Below, piece by piece: positions 44,032 to 57,184 of a DNA stretch of 64,000 nucleotides. Source of the stretch: Nemertoderma westbladi (taxonomy: Eukaryota; Xenacoelomorpha; Nemertodermatida; Nemertodermatidae); the NCBI GenBank assembly GCA_032718475.1, contig JAUCBJ010002200.1, forward strand, positions 17,970 through 81,969. The letters are read 5' to 3'. A program made the translations under genes and the position numbers. The notes below the pieces were generated by a model. It did not search any database and was not told the DNA's origin. It saw only the letters and a list, made by a program, of their open reading frames with translations. How positions within the stretch are numbered: position 1 is the first letter of the stretch; each line of letters begins with the position of its first letter.

Positions 44032-47000
44032 ATGTCTGACATAAAACAAACACTGTCAGATAGTCTCTTAGAAAGAACGATCTGTAACCCAGATCAAAGT
44101 ATGGAACATCCCAGACCTGAATTCTAAATCCCCTCCTACTGTAAGAAAGGTTATCCCTACAGTAGTGGTATCGGACCCTAGGCTAGTAAAGCACCATAGG
44201 TCTATTATAGGCACTAGGGCTCAAATTAAGCGAGACCAAGCGATGGCTGTAAAACAGCAACAGTGCCCGAACCGAGAACTTATTTCTCAACTGCGTAGTA
44301 ACTCTAGTTCTGACACCGACGAGTTAATGCCTGAGATTGGGACAAGGATGAAAGAAGCGGTTTATCCAGCCTCACTTCTAATTCTTCCCGGGGCCGTACT
44401 CACTAGAGTACTTATAGCTGTAGAAGAACATCAAGCAGATTGGATAAGAAATAAGAGATCGACCAGGGACAGTTACGCGGGATACCCGATGGAAGAACTA
44501 AGGTCTATTGTAGAGACTCAATGGAACTTCCCCGGACCCAGACTCCCGTTTAACTTATCGGAAGCTGCCTGGGAAGACTTATACCAGATGGGGGTAGTGA
44601 TGGACACCCGAGATCGCGCTGTATAGAAGAGGTCAGCAGCAGGATATGTCCAGGGATTCTTCAACTCCTTGGAACGACTAGAACCACATTTATTTCAACA
44701 AACACAAGGACCTCAAGAGCAGGGAGAGCTGCTTTACCAAGTGAGAGAACGTATCTTGAGGATCAGATTAATCCTTTCAGCCTTTGAAGAGGCCTTGAAG
44801 AGAAGTCAAGACATGTCGTTGCAGGTGGCTGTAAAGACTTGGTTCCAATGAGTGAATGTTAAAGTCCAGGAAACAACATAATGGAGGGTTCAGCTAACTG
44901 AACGCATAACCCACGGAGAATCAACTGATGCAACCTTTTCTCATTTGGAAGGCGATGCAGTATCTGAAAAACCTAAGAAGAAGGATGCTTTTGACATCTA
45001 TCTGTCGGATTATCAACGATTTATAGGTGACAAAGAGCTAAGGAGACGGCTAGCTGGACTTCACCCCAATAGTGAAGGAGCCAAATTTATTTTGGACTCT
45101 TTAGATGCGGAGATATTAGCCGCGGAGCAGGCTAAATTTGATGAAAGCATTCTCATCGCAATGGACAAAGAAGAACAAATAAAGAAAAAACAGATGGAAG
45201 ACCGAAAGGTAGCAGCAGCAGCGGCAGAGGCTGAAAGAAAAGAGGCAGCGGCAGCAGCAGAAGCTGAAAGAAAAGCGGCAGCGGCGGCGGCAGTGGCAGA
45301 AGCTGAAAGAAAAGCGGCAGCAGCAGCGGCAGTGGCAGAAGCAGAATGGAAGGCATCTGAAGCGACAGTCCAACTAGAGTTGGAGAACCTTCAGGTGAAA
45401 CAAGATTACTTAAATAAACAAAGAGCAGCTACTCAGATGCAACTACTGAGTCGATCTACTCCCAGAAGACAGGGATTTACCTCCTCCGATGAAGGTGATA
45501 CAACTGATCCCGAGGGTAAAAGTAATAAATCTCGTTCAAACGGATGTAGAAGAGCGCCCCACCGGTATAAGTTGCCTAACTTACCCCCTGCGGTGAGAAG
45601 GGAGCTAGATAGTGTAGATCGAGAGCCAACAGCCCAAATTATAAGAGAAGAAATACTACCTACTATAGTAGATGAGCCAGAAATAATTAGGCCTGTTAGC
45701 GAAGCCACTCCCTTGACTCCATTGACTTACCTTTTAATGAATATTACAAAGATAACATACAGAACTCCGTACTATCCAGCAGAGAGAAACTATGATTCCT
45801 CATTGAGTGCTTGGAAGGACCTCCCAAGTTAATGGCGTTAAAGTTTATTGGACATCCAGATGGATTGAGACAAGTTTGGGATACGCTAAACATCAGGTAT
45901 GGTAATAGGACTAACATAGCTAGAAATCTGTAAGATTACAGCTCCTAAAACAGTCTAGAGAGAAGACACCAGAAAATAAGGTAAGTGAAAAACCCGTCAC
46001 TAGGAGAAAGGTAACACCAGTGTGTTATACAGATGATTACGAAAGCCAAACATCATATGACGAGAACAGTGGCAAGGATACTGAGAGATCTTACTACGTA
46101 AACAAAGTTAGGAAAGACGTAAGTAAATCTAAGGCTCGAACCAGCAGCAAGAGGGAACAGATGACAACTCCCCCTATATCTCCTACGAGAATTCATGGAA
46201 GGAATACCGAAGAAAGAGCTAGCGTACAAAACACGATGCAGGTTAAGGTAAGTAACATCAAACCTAAGTGTGTATTGTGCGACGGGCCATATCGCTTGAG
46301 TGGGTGTGAAGAATTCCTAAAGAAAACATTAAAGGATAGATGTGATGTCATGTGGGATAAACGGTTGTGCTATAACTGCCTCAGGCGAGGATATCAATGA
46401 AAAACCTGTTACTCAGATGCGAGGTGTGCTAAGTGCGTAAGTGCGGCACGAAACATCATATCTTGCTGCACACCGAATTTGATAAGACCCGGATGACTCA
46501 GGTAAGTAAGCCCGAACTACATGTCCAATTCAGTGATGTGAACGATACTGACCACAGTTCGGAGATGGAAGGATTCTACACTGATGAATTTTCAGACGAA
46601 AATGAATCCTGTTATATGATCAACACAACTGTCTATCGAGCACCTACGTACGAAACCGAGACGGAGGGAGAAGAACCCCGGCTGTCTATTCCGGATCGAC
46701 AGCTCTCATAGAAAGTGCCAACATCATCTGTCGGTATCCGAGAGTTTCCCGTGGTGCAACTGAGGGTACATGGAATAGGGAAGGGCTTAATAGTGAATGC
46801 CCTCCTTGACTCCGGCAGTACAGGCACCTTTATAGACAAAGACCTAGCCGAAGATATCTTTGTTGGTCAACCAAAGTTCCGAACCAAACTGAACCTTTCC
46901 AGAATTATGCAGGTTTGTAAATCCACGGTATCAACCAATTACTACGTGGGTTCGTTGTCCACCCCCCAGGATGAACTAGGTGAAAATAGTGTAAGGTCAG

Positions 47001-47618
47001 TTAAAATGGTGGCGATAAAGAACTTTGCTATTAGCCAAGTAGAGCCTTATAACTGGGATGAAGATCATTTTACCCAGCAATACAACATACCTAGATTCAG
47101 TACCGATTATCCAGGGGTACAGATATTACTCGGCCAAAATGCGCACGAGGCGCTTGAGATAATAGAAAGCAGTCTGCTTGACCGCGACCTAAGCGGGAAG
47201 AACAAGAGTAGGTTGGTACTTCACGGGACCTTCCCACAGGACTTTGCAAGAAAGACTCCCGAGCGAGCAAGTCCATCAGGTAAATGAATGTGAGGAAGAT
47301 ATAAGTGAAGAAGAAATACCAGCTGAGGAAACCCCATACTCCTCAGATAACGACGATATACATAACTTAAATGACGAGGAAAATACCATTGAACTCCTCA
47401 CTGAGAATCAAACTTGGTTAAACCAAGTTAACTTGTGTAACCTTATCAGTCAAAATAGCGAACAATTGACTTATGACGATGAACTAAATGAAGCGGTAGA
47501 GCGGTACAATAGTAAGGTGCGCGATGAACACGCCGTACGATTCTTTATTCAAGAAGCCATAGAGCCTAATTCCTATGACAAAGCGTTGTCCGTTGAGGAA
47601 GATAGAGCCAAACACTAA
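44032..47618 (+). pseudogene. gag: Gag-protease pseudogene, copy B
   Basis: Starts at ATG 44032 (MSD…), corresponding to 14177 in copy A. Several frameshifts and stops (for example after 44626 and 44851). The Ala/Glu/Lys-rich coiled coil is at about 45200-45360. A deletion near 45715 and another near 45930 remove most of the DUF1759-like gag domain. Zinc knuckles at 46270-46470, with a stop in place of a residue in the second. The protease DSGS motif remains (46808-46819) within an open stretch. It cannot make a complete Gag. Confidence 0.9.
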
Positions 47619-50457
47619 AAGCACACCTAAAGCGGTTATCGACAACATCAAACAGGAAATTTACATGGATGACAATTTAAAGTCCCTCCCATCGGTGGAA
47701 GAAGCAATCGATGTTGCCAAGGGAATGGTAGAGTGCTTACAACGAGGTGGATTTCGCCTAACCAAATTCACTAGTAACTCCCGTGAGTTCCTGGAATCGA
47801 TCCCCGTAGAAGACCGAGGTGTTAAAGACCTTGACCTCATTAAGGACGATCTTCCAGAAACCAAGACTCTTGGATTAAAATGGGACACTGAGAGAGATAT
47901 TATATTCTTTCAATTGAAGCAACGAGATAATCCAGTTAGAACTAAATGGATTTGTCTAAGTATTCTGAGCACTTATTTCGATCCGTTGGGATTCATTAGC
48001 CCAGTCATACTAGTTGCTCGGAGCTTAGTACAACAAATGTGGCTCGAAAACCACTCGTGGGATGATCCACTCAAGGGAGAACTGCTAAAAAAGTGGATGA
48101 AATGGGAAGATTCTTTACCATCTATCTAGAACTTTAAGATTTCCCACTCATATTTCGGTCACGTTCTCCCCACATATTCCTATCAACTCCATGTTTTTGG
48201 AGACGCCAGCGATATTGGAATAGGTATAGTAGCCGATGGAATTAAGGTTTCATTAGTCGCCTCTAAGGCCCTAATAAACAACAAACTACGAGTTCCCAGA
48301 GCGGAGTTAAAGGTGGCTCTATACGCTACAGCCATCAGCCAGAATGTAATGGAACAGATCGACTATCCACTAGAGAAAACTGTCTATTGGACTGATGCTT
48401 TACTCGTTCTGGAGTATATAACTAATGAAGTCTGTCAGTTCAGCGTCTTTGTTACCAACAGAGTAGCCATTATACTCATTCGCTCTAATATAGATCAATG
48501 GAGACATTGCCCTGGGACGATTAATCCAGCTGACATCGCTTCCAGAGGAGAAACTCCTCAAGAATTGATAGATACTCCAGACTGGTTAGGTGGACCCGAC
48601 TTCCTGGGTAAAGAAGAGGAGGAATGGCCCCCTCATCTCACCACAGCGGAGATCAGACAAGCCAAGGGAGCGGTGAAAGTCAAACCAAAAACCCGGACGA
48701 GTAAATCAAAGCTGTTTAAGCCAGCGCTAGATCTGTCTGTGCTACACACCGCCTGTGACGCCACTGTGGATCTAAACTCATCCATGGATGTTACTCGAAC
48801 TATAAATAAATTCATTATAGAAATCAGGGAAAGAGACTGGAAATCTGGAACACCAGACGTCTAGCAAGGACTCTCTCCTCTCATCCAAAGAGCAAGGACT
48901 CATTACAGCTCCTGGAATCGGCTTTGCAAGGCCATTGTGTATCTGAAAAGATGTTTCCATCATCATTATTCCAGGACGAAGATCACTAATGATACCGCTC
49001 CAGTAGTAGCTGAAAAGGTCCATGCTACTAAAGACCTTCCCACTTATAGAGTGCCTGATAGGTTTCTGACTGAGAAGATCAGTTACCAAGAACATGATGA
49101 TACCAATAAGCAGATACTGAGACTCCGGCAATGTTACGAGGATTCCGATAAATATTTCCGGTTGTTAAGAAATCCACAGATGCGTTTAAGGGATCGTTTC
49201 TCTAGCACAATGATAGATGGGTTAATACATGTCGGAGGGTGATTAACCAATGCTCCATTATCCTTTGACACTAAGTTTCCCATACTCATTAGAAATCTTG
49301 AAATACAAATCAAGATGATTGTAGATGTTCACAGTAAGCTTTACCATGCTGGTAGAGAACGAGTTCTTAGCGAAATTCAAACTCTCTATTATTTCCATAA
49401 GCCCCGTAGAGCTCTAAACCAAGTTTTTAGGAACTGTATACCCTGTAGGAAAGCATTTACTAGGCCTTTAATACAGCGAGAGGCAGAATTACCTAGGGAA
49501 CGAGTAAGCTGTTATGAACCACCCTTTACTAATACTGGTGTGGATTTATTTGGCCCTATTGAAGTATATCGAGCTAGGACTATAGTTAAGCGATGGTGCG
49601 TCATCTTTGTCTGTATGACTTGTAGAGCGATCCATCTAGATATGGTGAACGATCTATCTACCAACAGCTTCATACTGAGTTTACGCCGACAAATCGCTCG
49701 TTTTGGGACTAGCACACTATGATATCTGACAAAGGAACTAATTTCATTGGCGCCAATAACGAGATCAAAGTTTACGTAAAGGATTGGAACCAAAGACAGG
49801 TGGACGATCAGCTAAGAGTAACAGCATCTAGCTGGACCTTCAACGCCGCCGACGCCCCTTGGTGGGGAGCAAGTTGGGAGAGACTCATACGTAGCATAAA
49901 GACCGCATTTCACTTTATAGTGTCGTGCCGCGTGTATCTCACCGACGAACTTTTGCGGACATTAATGGAAGAAATCGCCGCCTATCTCAACGAGAGACCG
50001 CTTATGCCAGTCTCATCTAGTCCCGACGCCCTAGAAGCGCTAACACCCGCGCATTTCCAACTAAAGAAACCTGTAGCCATGCTCCCGCAATCAGAAATAG
50101 GAAATCGGAAATGGAGACGAATACTGCCGACAAACTTGGCAAATTATGCAGTTATTATCCCGTCGTTTCGCTGACCATTTCGAAAAAAATTATCTTCCTA
50201 CGCTACAACTTCGAACAAAGTGGTTTGTGCAGCAAGAAAACATCAGCGCCGGAGACATGGTCCTTATCGTGGAATCAGATCTTCCCCGTAAGAGGTAGCA
50301 GACAGGTCGTATCATCGAGACTCATACATCCGATGATGGTTTAGTGCGATCGGTAGAACTCGTCGTCATGCGACGTAACTTTAAGAAACCTGGAATTGTG
50401 TTCGAAATGCAACAACTTAATCGCCCGGTTTGTCGTTTATGTTTAGTTGTCCAGTAA
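47619..50457 (+). pseudogene. pol: RT-RNaseH-integrase pseudogene, copy B
   Basis: A deletion of about 215 codons relative to copy A, at 47618-47630, removes RT fingers and the first palm Asp; YMDD survives at about 47668. Stops and frameshifts occur near 48129, 48200-48300, 48862, 49240, 49720, 50175 and 50299. Recognisable pieces: RNase H (48165-48560), integrase zinc motif (49330-49450), DDE core (49530-49900, all three acidic residues still visible) and DUF5641-like tail (50240-50450). Non-functional. Confidence 0.92.
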
Positions 50458-52070
50458 CTATGGAAGGCAAGAGACTCTTCCCATGACCACCTCCCTAATC
50501 CAACAAACATCTAGGGACTCCCCAATGTAATAACGTTCGGAGTGGGTGTGTGACTTAATTATTTTATTTTTTATTTTTATATTTATGTATGTATTATTAT
50601 GTAATTTTTATTATTATAATCGTTTTCTTTAATCTTATTTGGTAGAATAATATTTTAACGATTATTCAGTAGATTCGTGCAATATATTTCGTGTTTTATT
50701 ACTTAATTACTTAGTATAATATATTTCGATTAACGGCGAGAAATAATTTCATTTTCTCTTTCCTTAATGTCCGTGTCATACTATAAATACGTGACTACAG
50801 TAAGATGAAATGTCAGTACTTATTAAAGTACAACATACTGCCCGTACTATACTTAAGTATTATTGGTAAGTAGAGTATTAGGAATGCAAAGTTCAGATCC
50901 TCGTGTCTCAGCTAAACCAAGCTCTGGGTAGACCTTGGAAACGACTTGCCTCTTCTCACTGACATTGCTTCTTGCAATATTGCTCTCATACCGTATCTTA
51001 AATAATACATGTAGTAGAATGATGTCCATTTAACAGTAGCGTTGAAGTGCAAAATAAATCTGTTAAACCCTTTGACCATCTGAAATTCTAGTTGATTAAG
51101 ATATCGCGGCACCCACCGATATACTTGAAAGACAAAATTCTAGAATCAATGGTTAACGTCCCCAGACATGTTCTGAAATAAATCGGTGCCAATCGTAAAT
51201 ATTAAATATTAAATATTTGATAAATATTTACAACGTTTGTTATAACAAATGTTAAAATAGAGGAAATGCTAACAAATTAAATCTAAAAATTATAAATGAA
51301 ATCTGTTAAACCTTTAGATCCTTAAAATTCTAGTCGATTAAGATATCATAGTACTTACCGATACTCTTAAAAGACAAAATTCTAGAATTAAGGATCCTAG
51401 TTCCCAGACATGTTCTGGAATAAAATTATGTCTATTTAAATATCAAATAATAAAATTCACGGGAATAAATTTTAAATTCATATCCTCTGATGAATTTAAT
51501 AAATTGTCATTTTATACAATTTATAAACATTCCCAAAATTCCATTAATTAATAGATCATGGGAGCGGAGATTCACCCTATTAAGTATATCAGTGTGAGAG
51601 AATCTCCAGTGTACAGTCAATAGCCGATAAAATTCATAAAATCATGTATAAGGGGAATATTGACAATTAAAGAGTCACTATTAAATAGCATCCCAGATCT
51701 GTATGCATGAGAAATACCCTAATTCTACCGCTAGCTTTGCATAATGTCACCATAGTAACAACCACGCTAGAATTAGAAGTGAGTTAAAAGAACTATAGAA
51801 AGCTTGCCCCATTGAATAGCATGCAGAATAAATAGCACCTTGCTAGTATCTAGGGATACATAATAATAATGTGGCATTCTGGAAGGCATTTGACTAACGG
51901 ACAAATGGCCCTAATTTGTTCAAACTGTGGCAGGAATGTGGAATTTGTGTATTTATAGGTGAATGTTACTACTAAAGTGTGTTTACAGTAGCGAGTCGCA
52001 GTTGTGAAAGTTACCCTGCATCTGTAGCAAGTACCTCCAGTATATCCAAGCCCTTAGGACGGACAGTGGA
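50458..52070 (+). other. Non-coding spacer between pol and ORF3, copy B
   Basis: 1.6 kb, AT-rich, with the same pair of diverged ~130-bp segments as copy A (about 51050-51190 and 51295-51430), each ending in CCCAGACATGTTCTG(G/A)AATAAA. No gene supported. Confidence 0.6.
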
Positions 52071-55000
52071 GTGACTCGCGCTGGTCATTGTTGTCGTTGT
52101 GTAGCTACTACGGGAGCGATACTCAGGGAGCGATATACCCTACCACTGCAAGCGTTTGTTGATAGTTTGATAAGCGGCGACGCTAGTCAACACACGACGG
52201 AAGACGATGGCCGTTATATCGAACCGCCAATGTCAAAGGAACAGCTCAAGCGTGAATTGGACTATAGGAAATTCACCGCTCGCTATACGCATCGTGATGG
52301 TACATATATGGACTTCTTAACTACTGGTCATCCTATCGATTTACACGATACGGACGATGTAGACACCGAAAGGGAAATGATTCTATTTAAATATCATGCC
52401 CAGCGGAGTCGGAATGATAAACTGAGAATTTAACATGAAAATTCTATTCGAAACCGACTCGAAAGAGAAAATGTTGAGGAACCGAATAAACGTAGTGACT
52501 GCAACGACTATTTAGAATTATTGAGAGAAACTTATCTCAATGTAGCTAGTCAACAAAATCTAGAAACTCGATATCCTCAAGGTATACATCATAACCCTAT
52601 GGTAGAACTCAAACGACTCTATTTTACTATGATGTATCTTACCACCGATCGACCGCTACCTGTTGTACCAGATAGCTTTGAAGAGATGGAGGAATATTGT
52701 AAAACTGGAGAAAGATCACCAGCGTTTCCCTTACAAGACGTGTGTCTTTGGTATTACTGCGATGAATGCCCTAGACCCAATCAACAAACAGAAAGACACA
52801 GTTTTACTCGCTATACTTACGGGAGTTTTGAGCGAAACTTTTTTAAACGTATCACCTATGCTCGCTCGACTCAGACAATCCTTAAATAAACCTATGATCA
52901 GAGTTCCGGAATACTCAGTCAGACCTTCTCATTCCCTGGTGCGACCTCAGACTCTTGATCCTAATAGTATGATGGATCCTCCTGAGTTGTACTCATTGTT
53001 CAAAGATCTAATGTTACCCGAACAATTAGTCGGTGGCACTCCGGTTGTGGGCTCTCTAGATATTCGCCCATCCTACCTAGCCGGATTGGGACGCGTATAT
53101 CTAATATCTCCTTTCAACCCGTATAATCATCCCGGTTTAACTCCGATACAACCTGTCACCGAGGTGGAGGAAAGCGTTGTACGAAACGCGCTAGACGCTA
53201 TTTGGCAAAAGATCGGAAAAGGAACCTACGATTGTTTAGACAAACATAAATTGCAACAACAAGTTCAAGCGGTAAAAGAATTAGCTTTACCCCAGTTTGA
53301 TCGTGAAATACAGAATCTTGAGGAAGATATCGAACTTGGACGAACATACTCTCTACAAGAGTTCTTGGACGAACGCTTCCAACGACAAGCGGAGGAGAAT
53401 CAGCTCGAGGAGAAGCACATCGAAATGGATGAGAGAGAAGAAGCAGCTTTAGCCCAACCGGAAGCTCAAATCTTTATGACTGATCTCTATTCCAAAACCA
53501 TCATTCATCCTTCGATGGTTCCCCATTTCGGAGATAAACTCTTCGCCACAGTACAACCCCAACCGGTTGATATCAACTTAAGATCTAGAGATCTTATCGC
53601 TGACACTCCTATGTTACAACGTCCGCCAATCGAGGCTGCTCGTGTCGACGGTATACTCGTTGCACCTCCGGACAATCGAGCGGATCTTGTCCGTTGTATG
53701 GTACACGAGGTCAACCTACGCGCTAGACCTTTACCGAACTCATTTTACAGGATCAAAGATCACCCCTATTATGTCAATTTAACTCAATATTATATGGTGA
53801 AACCGGAAGATCCTACACACAGTTTAAAGTTTCTACCATTGATAAATCCCCTCAATCTTGTTGAACTCGAACAACTACAGAAACATTTAGATAAATTGGT
53901 TAAAGTAAACTCATTCAGAAAACCTTATAATGTTTCAAGAATAGAAAAGGACATAATACCTCCGTACAATCTCAATGGATTCATTAAAACTCGATTAGTC
54001 CATTGGAATCTCAACGTATTATTCGAGGAAGAGAGAATACAGCGATACGGAGATGCAGCTACTTATACTACGCATTATCTGAAGTATAGCGATTTACCTA
54101 ACGCGAGTGAACGCGCAACCTTATGGCATCCAGTGGGTATGACCATAAAAAACGCCACCAAAGAGTGGAACGAAACACTTAACGTTATCAAAATGTACGG
54201 AGTTGTCACTTACGATAACGAAGGTAGCGTTCCTATTGGAGAACTAGGAACTACTCAAATGATACATATACGAGGATTAGCTGGTTCTACCCATGTTTTT
54301 ACTCGAGCGTGTTCCGACGTGATCGATTATTCTTTTGAGACTCTCACAGAGATACAAAAGAAACTCCGGCATGGACAATTCGAACTCGCGCAGCGTTATG
54401 TTACCGATACCGAGCGCAAACCGACCATGGGTATAGATGGATCTATGCTACCCCAGCCAGTACTTGAGATGCTGTTTGATGAAAGAATCCTTAAAATCGG
54501 TTCAGCTGTTTATGGAGATCTCCAAAATGACTTTAGAAACATGGAGAATATCCCATATCCTTTCGTAGACACCCAGCTGATTGTACCATGGGCAGAAGGC
54601 CGAGGTTTCTTCCGAACTATGTATGCCAATACATCAAGCGGAATCAATAAAGTACAAAGAACCTCTATCGGACATCTCGCCTTCCAAGAATATGGATGGA
54701 ATTTCAAAGTTGGAAATCATGGCAGTTATCAACAAATATATGAAGACCATTATTCTCGAATATATTTTGACGGACCATTAACCGCACCTGGAGTCGTCTA
54801 TAGCTTTATGAGTGTTCCACTCCATCCCTCATTAGCTATATACACCATCTTCGAGAACGCTGCACTTGCCGGTTGGCTAGCCAATGTGTGCAGTCGCACT
54901 ATACGCGCTCATCCCTTAGTGCTTGGAACTAAACTCGCTAAGTTAGATGAATACAATAAATTCATCAGATTCGAATGTTTTAGGCGCTTTCTGACTCCGT

Positions 55001-56316
55001 TTCGCAACGTTGACAGTCAGTTTAAGGACCGCGCTTTGACCAAGCTCAGCTTAATAGACTCAGTTGCTGAGAAGTTGGACAGCGCTGGATTTGCCATTTT
55101 TAAGCACGTTTGTATACAGAACCTACATTCATCTGTCATACAAAGACCCCGAATCCCTACAGGTTATTCTATTGTGGAAGTTCAAACAGTGGGTTCACTT
55201 GAGGAAACAGCTGCACCTATCTCAGCTATGCAAGTGGAAGAAGAACCAATTTGCTTGGAATCCGAAGAAATTCAACCCACAGCACCCTGGAGTAGCGACA
55301 ATGATTATGTGTTGGAATGGTATCAGGGTCCACAATGTCTCACGGCATATGATTATCGGCATGCCAATTACATTTCTAGGAAACGTTGCCGATTATGTGC
55401 ATCATGGGACCACTTTACCCCGGTGGACTCCAGCGAACCGTGCTCCTACTTTAAAGATCAACCTATTATGGAGATTTATTGTGCGTATTGTAGACTCAAC
55501 AATCTACACATCTTCGCAGTCTGTCCTCAATTTATGACTCAATGTCACCATTGTCAGTTCAAAGGACACGCAAGTTTCGATTGCCCTTTCAACTGAGATC
55601 TAGAGAGCTTAGACGAAATAGTTACCCTGCATTACATCAGAGCTTGGGAAGCTAACGCGGATCTCCATTGCGAATCACGTCACCGATACTATCCAGGACG
55701 TGCATATGAAGGAGACTATGCGTTTCACCCATACCTATTTGCCTCCGTCGAACAAAAATCTCGCATCCCCAGTTACGAACTGATGAAGCGTGTTGGCGAG
55801 AATATTTCAACTAAATATGTTCGCAAGTATCTTAGGAATATTAATCCCAATAACCTGAAATCCTATAACTTGATCAACTTCATCCGCCAAGATCCAGAAT
55901 ACGGCAACTTGTTCATAAACTCGCATCCTGACTTACAAGAAGTTCATAGACGACCATATGAATATAAAGCCAGAGAACGCGAATTAGAGAGAACAATCAA
56001 ACCGAGGAAATTTCTCACTATGCACGGTCAACCTACCGCTGTCATGCAAACGACCCATCAAGGACCGGTAAGAGCTGCCGTCCTGAAACGAGCTCTAAAG
56101 GTTGTTCGCCCTCGTTCCACCGATGTTGATATCGATCAACCGGGTACCTCGACCGGCGGATACACCAACCGTAATCCAAAACCTTCTGATTCAATCGTAT
56201 TGCACCCTTCCCCCAGGAGTTATAGCCCTCCTAGTAAAGTGGCTCACCCCAAAGAGAAAAAGACTCTTACTAGTCTCAAAAAACTTCGTAAACGCTGTTC
56301 ACGAAAGAAGGACTGA
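52071..56316 (+). pseudogene. ORF3: unknown retroelement protein with terminal zinc knuckles
   Basis: Third gene of the element, in the env position. The first part (52071-52900) is broken by a stop and a frameshift. From 52663 the frame is open for 977 codons to a TGA at 55594, after which the same frame runs open to 56316. An N-terminal charged region, a long central part without a recognised domain, then three Cys/His clusters in 55385-55593: CRLC…H…C, YCAYC…H…C, and a canonical CHHCQFKGHASFDC knuckle. After the TGA comes a basic, proline- and lysine-rich tail. I see no signal peptide, membrane helix, or furin-like site, so it is not an obvious envelope protein. An RNA- or DNA-binding structural role is an inference from the knuckles. 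Copy A has the same gene in decayed form. Confidence 0.8.
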
Positions 56317-56394
56317 TAGTTTAGAGTATTTTTGTATTTTAGAAACTGTGATTTTTTATATATTATAGACTTAAATCCCATTTTCTGGGAGCGG

Positions 56395-57179
56395 TGTAAA
56401 AGCTTTTGCGGACATAACAAGTCATTTTTACGCAATGCGCAGAATACTCTAAAATAGCCCTAAAATTGTTCAACTACGCGTCGGACAGAAATTAGAACCA
56501 AGATGACGAAAGCTGTCAGCTGATTCTTTGTGTGCGTGGAGATTCCTTTGTTGAGCTTATTCAGCCAATCAGAGCAATCTTCCCAGTTATGCCAGTAGAG
56601 ACCTACCTGAGGAAACTAGCGCATGCGCAGTTATCGTTTTTCTGAGAATTAGATTCCTCTCAGAATTCTGTACTAAGTACGGACGTTTCAGACTTTAGCC
56701 CAAGAACATCTGATGGCTGGAGTTATAAGGACGTAAATCTATTAACAAACCATACGCACATCGTACGACGCATTGCACTAAACATATCTCACCAGGAACA
56801 CATACTGACTGTTCACCGCACTGTTTTAATGCTGTTTTATATTGTGTTAATTGCTGTTTATATTAATGGATGTTATATTTGGAGAATACCGATAAATAAT
56901 CGTAAACCCCTCAATCTTCTTGATTACTGAGGTAAGCGGAGGAAGAGTCTACCGGTAGCAACTGTGACTCAAATTATAGTGGTTTTTGTGTGAATTTAAT
57001 GCTATTTCATAATCCTCTGGAACCCGAATCCACACCGTGGGTCATACGCCGCGCACGGACTGGCTTCGGCAGATGTAAATTCAGTACACCAGGTAATTGG
57101 TACGGGCAAAGTCGATTCATAATTAAAAGGACATTTAAAATTGGCAGGTTAAACTGCTAAAGGTCTAAAAGCGCGAACA
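56395..57179 (+). repeat. 3' LTR of copy B, internally deleted
   Basis: 785 bp. Aligns to the 5' LTR except for a gap of about 320 bp after CTATTTCATAATCC (57001-57014) and an 8-bp gap near 57031. The missing part is the very segment shared with copy A LTRs. Confidence 0.92.
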
Positions 57180-57184
57180 GACAA
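57180..57184. other. Target-site duplication of copy B, right (GACAA)
   Basis: Matches 41149-41153. Confidence 0.88.

Larger units (their letters stand above)
41154..57179 (+). mobile_element. Bel/Pao LTR retrotransposon copy B, 16.0 kb
   Basis: Same family as copy A, opposite orientation. LTRs at 41154-42267 and 56395-57179, leader, broken gag-pro (44032-47618), broken pol (47619-50457), spacer, ORF3 (52071-56316). By eye I count about eleven substitutions over the ~780 bp shared by the two LTRs, so it is clearly older than copy A. The 5-bp TSD shows that both ends of the original insertion survive. Confidence 0.94.

Noticed and set aside
50880-50960. GTTCAGATCC in both Bel/Pao spacers as a possible tRNA-derived B box
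   Set aside because: The nearest A-box-like sequence is too close and no cloverleaf forms.
52071-56316. ORF3 as an envelope gene
   Set aside because: Position fits, but there is no signal peptide, no membrane anchor and no cleavage site, and the zinc knuckles argue for a nucleic-acid-binding protein.
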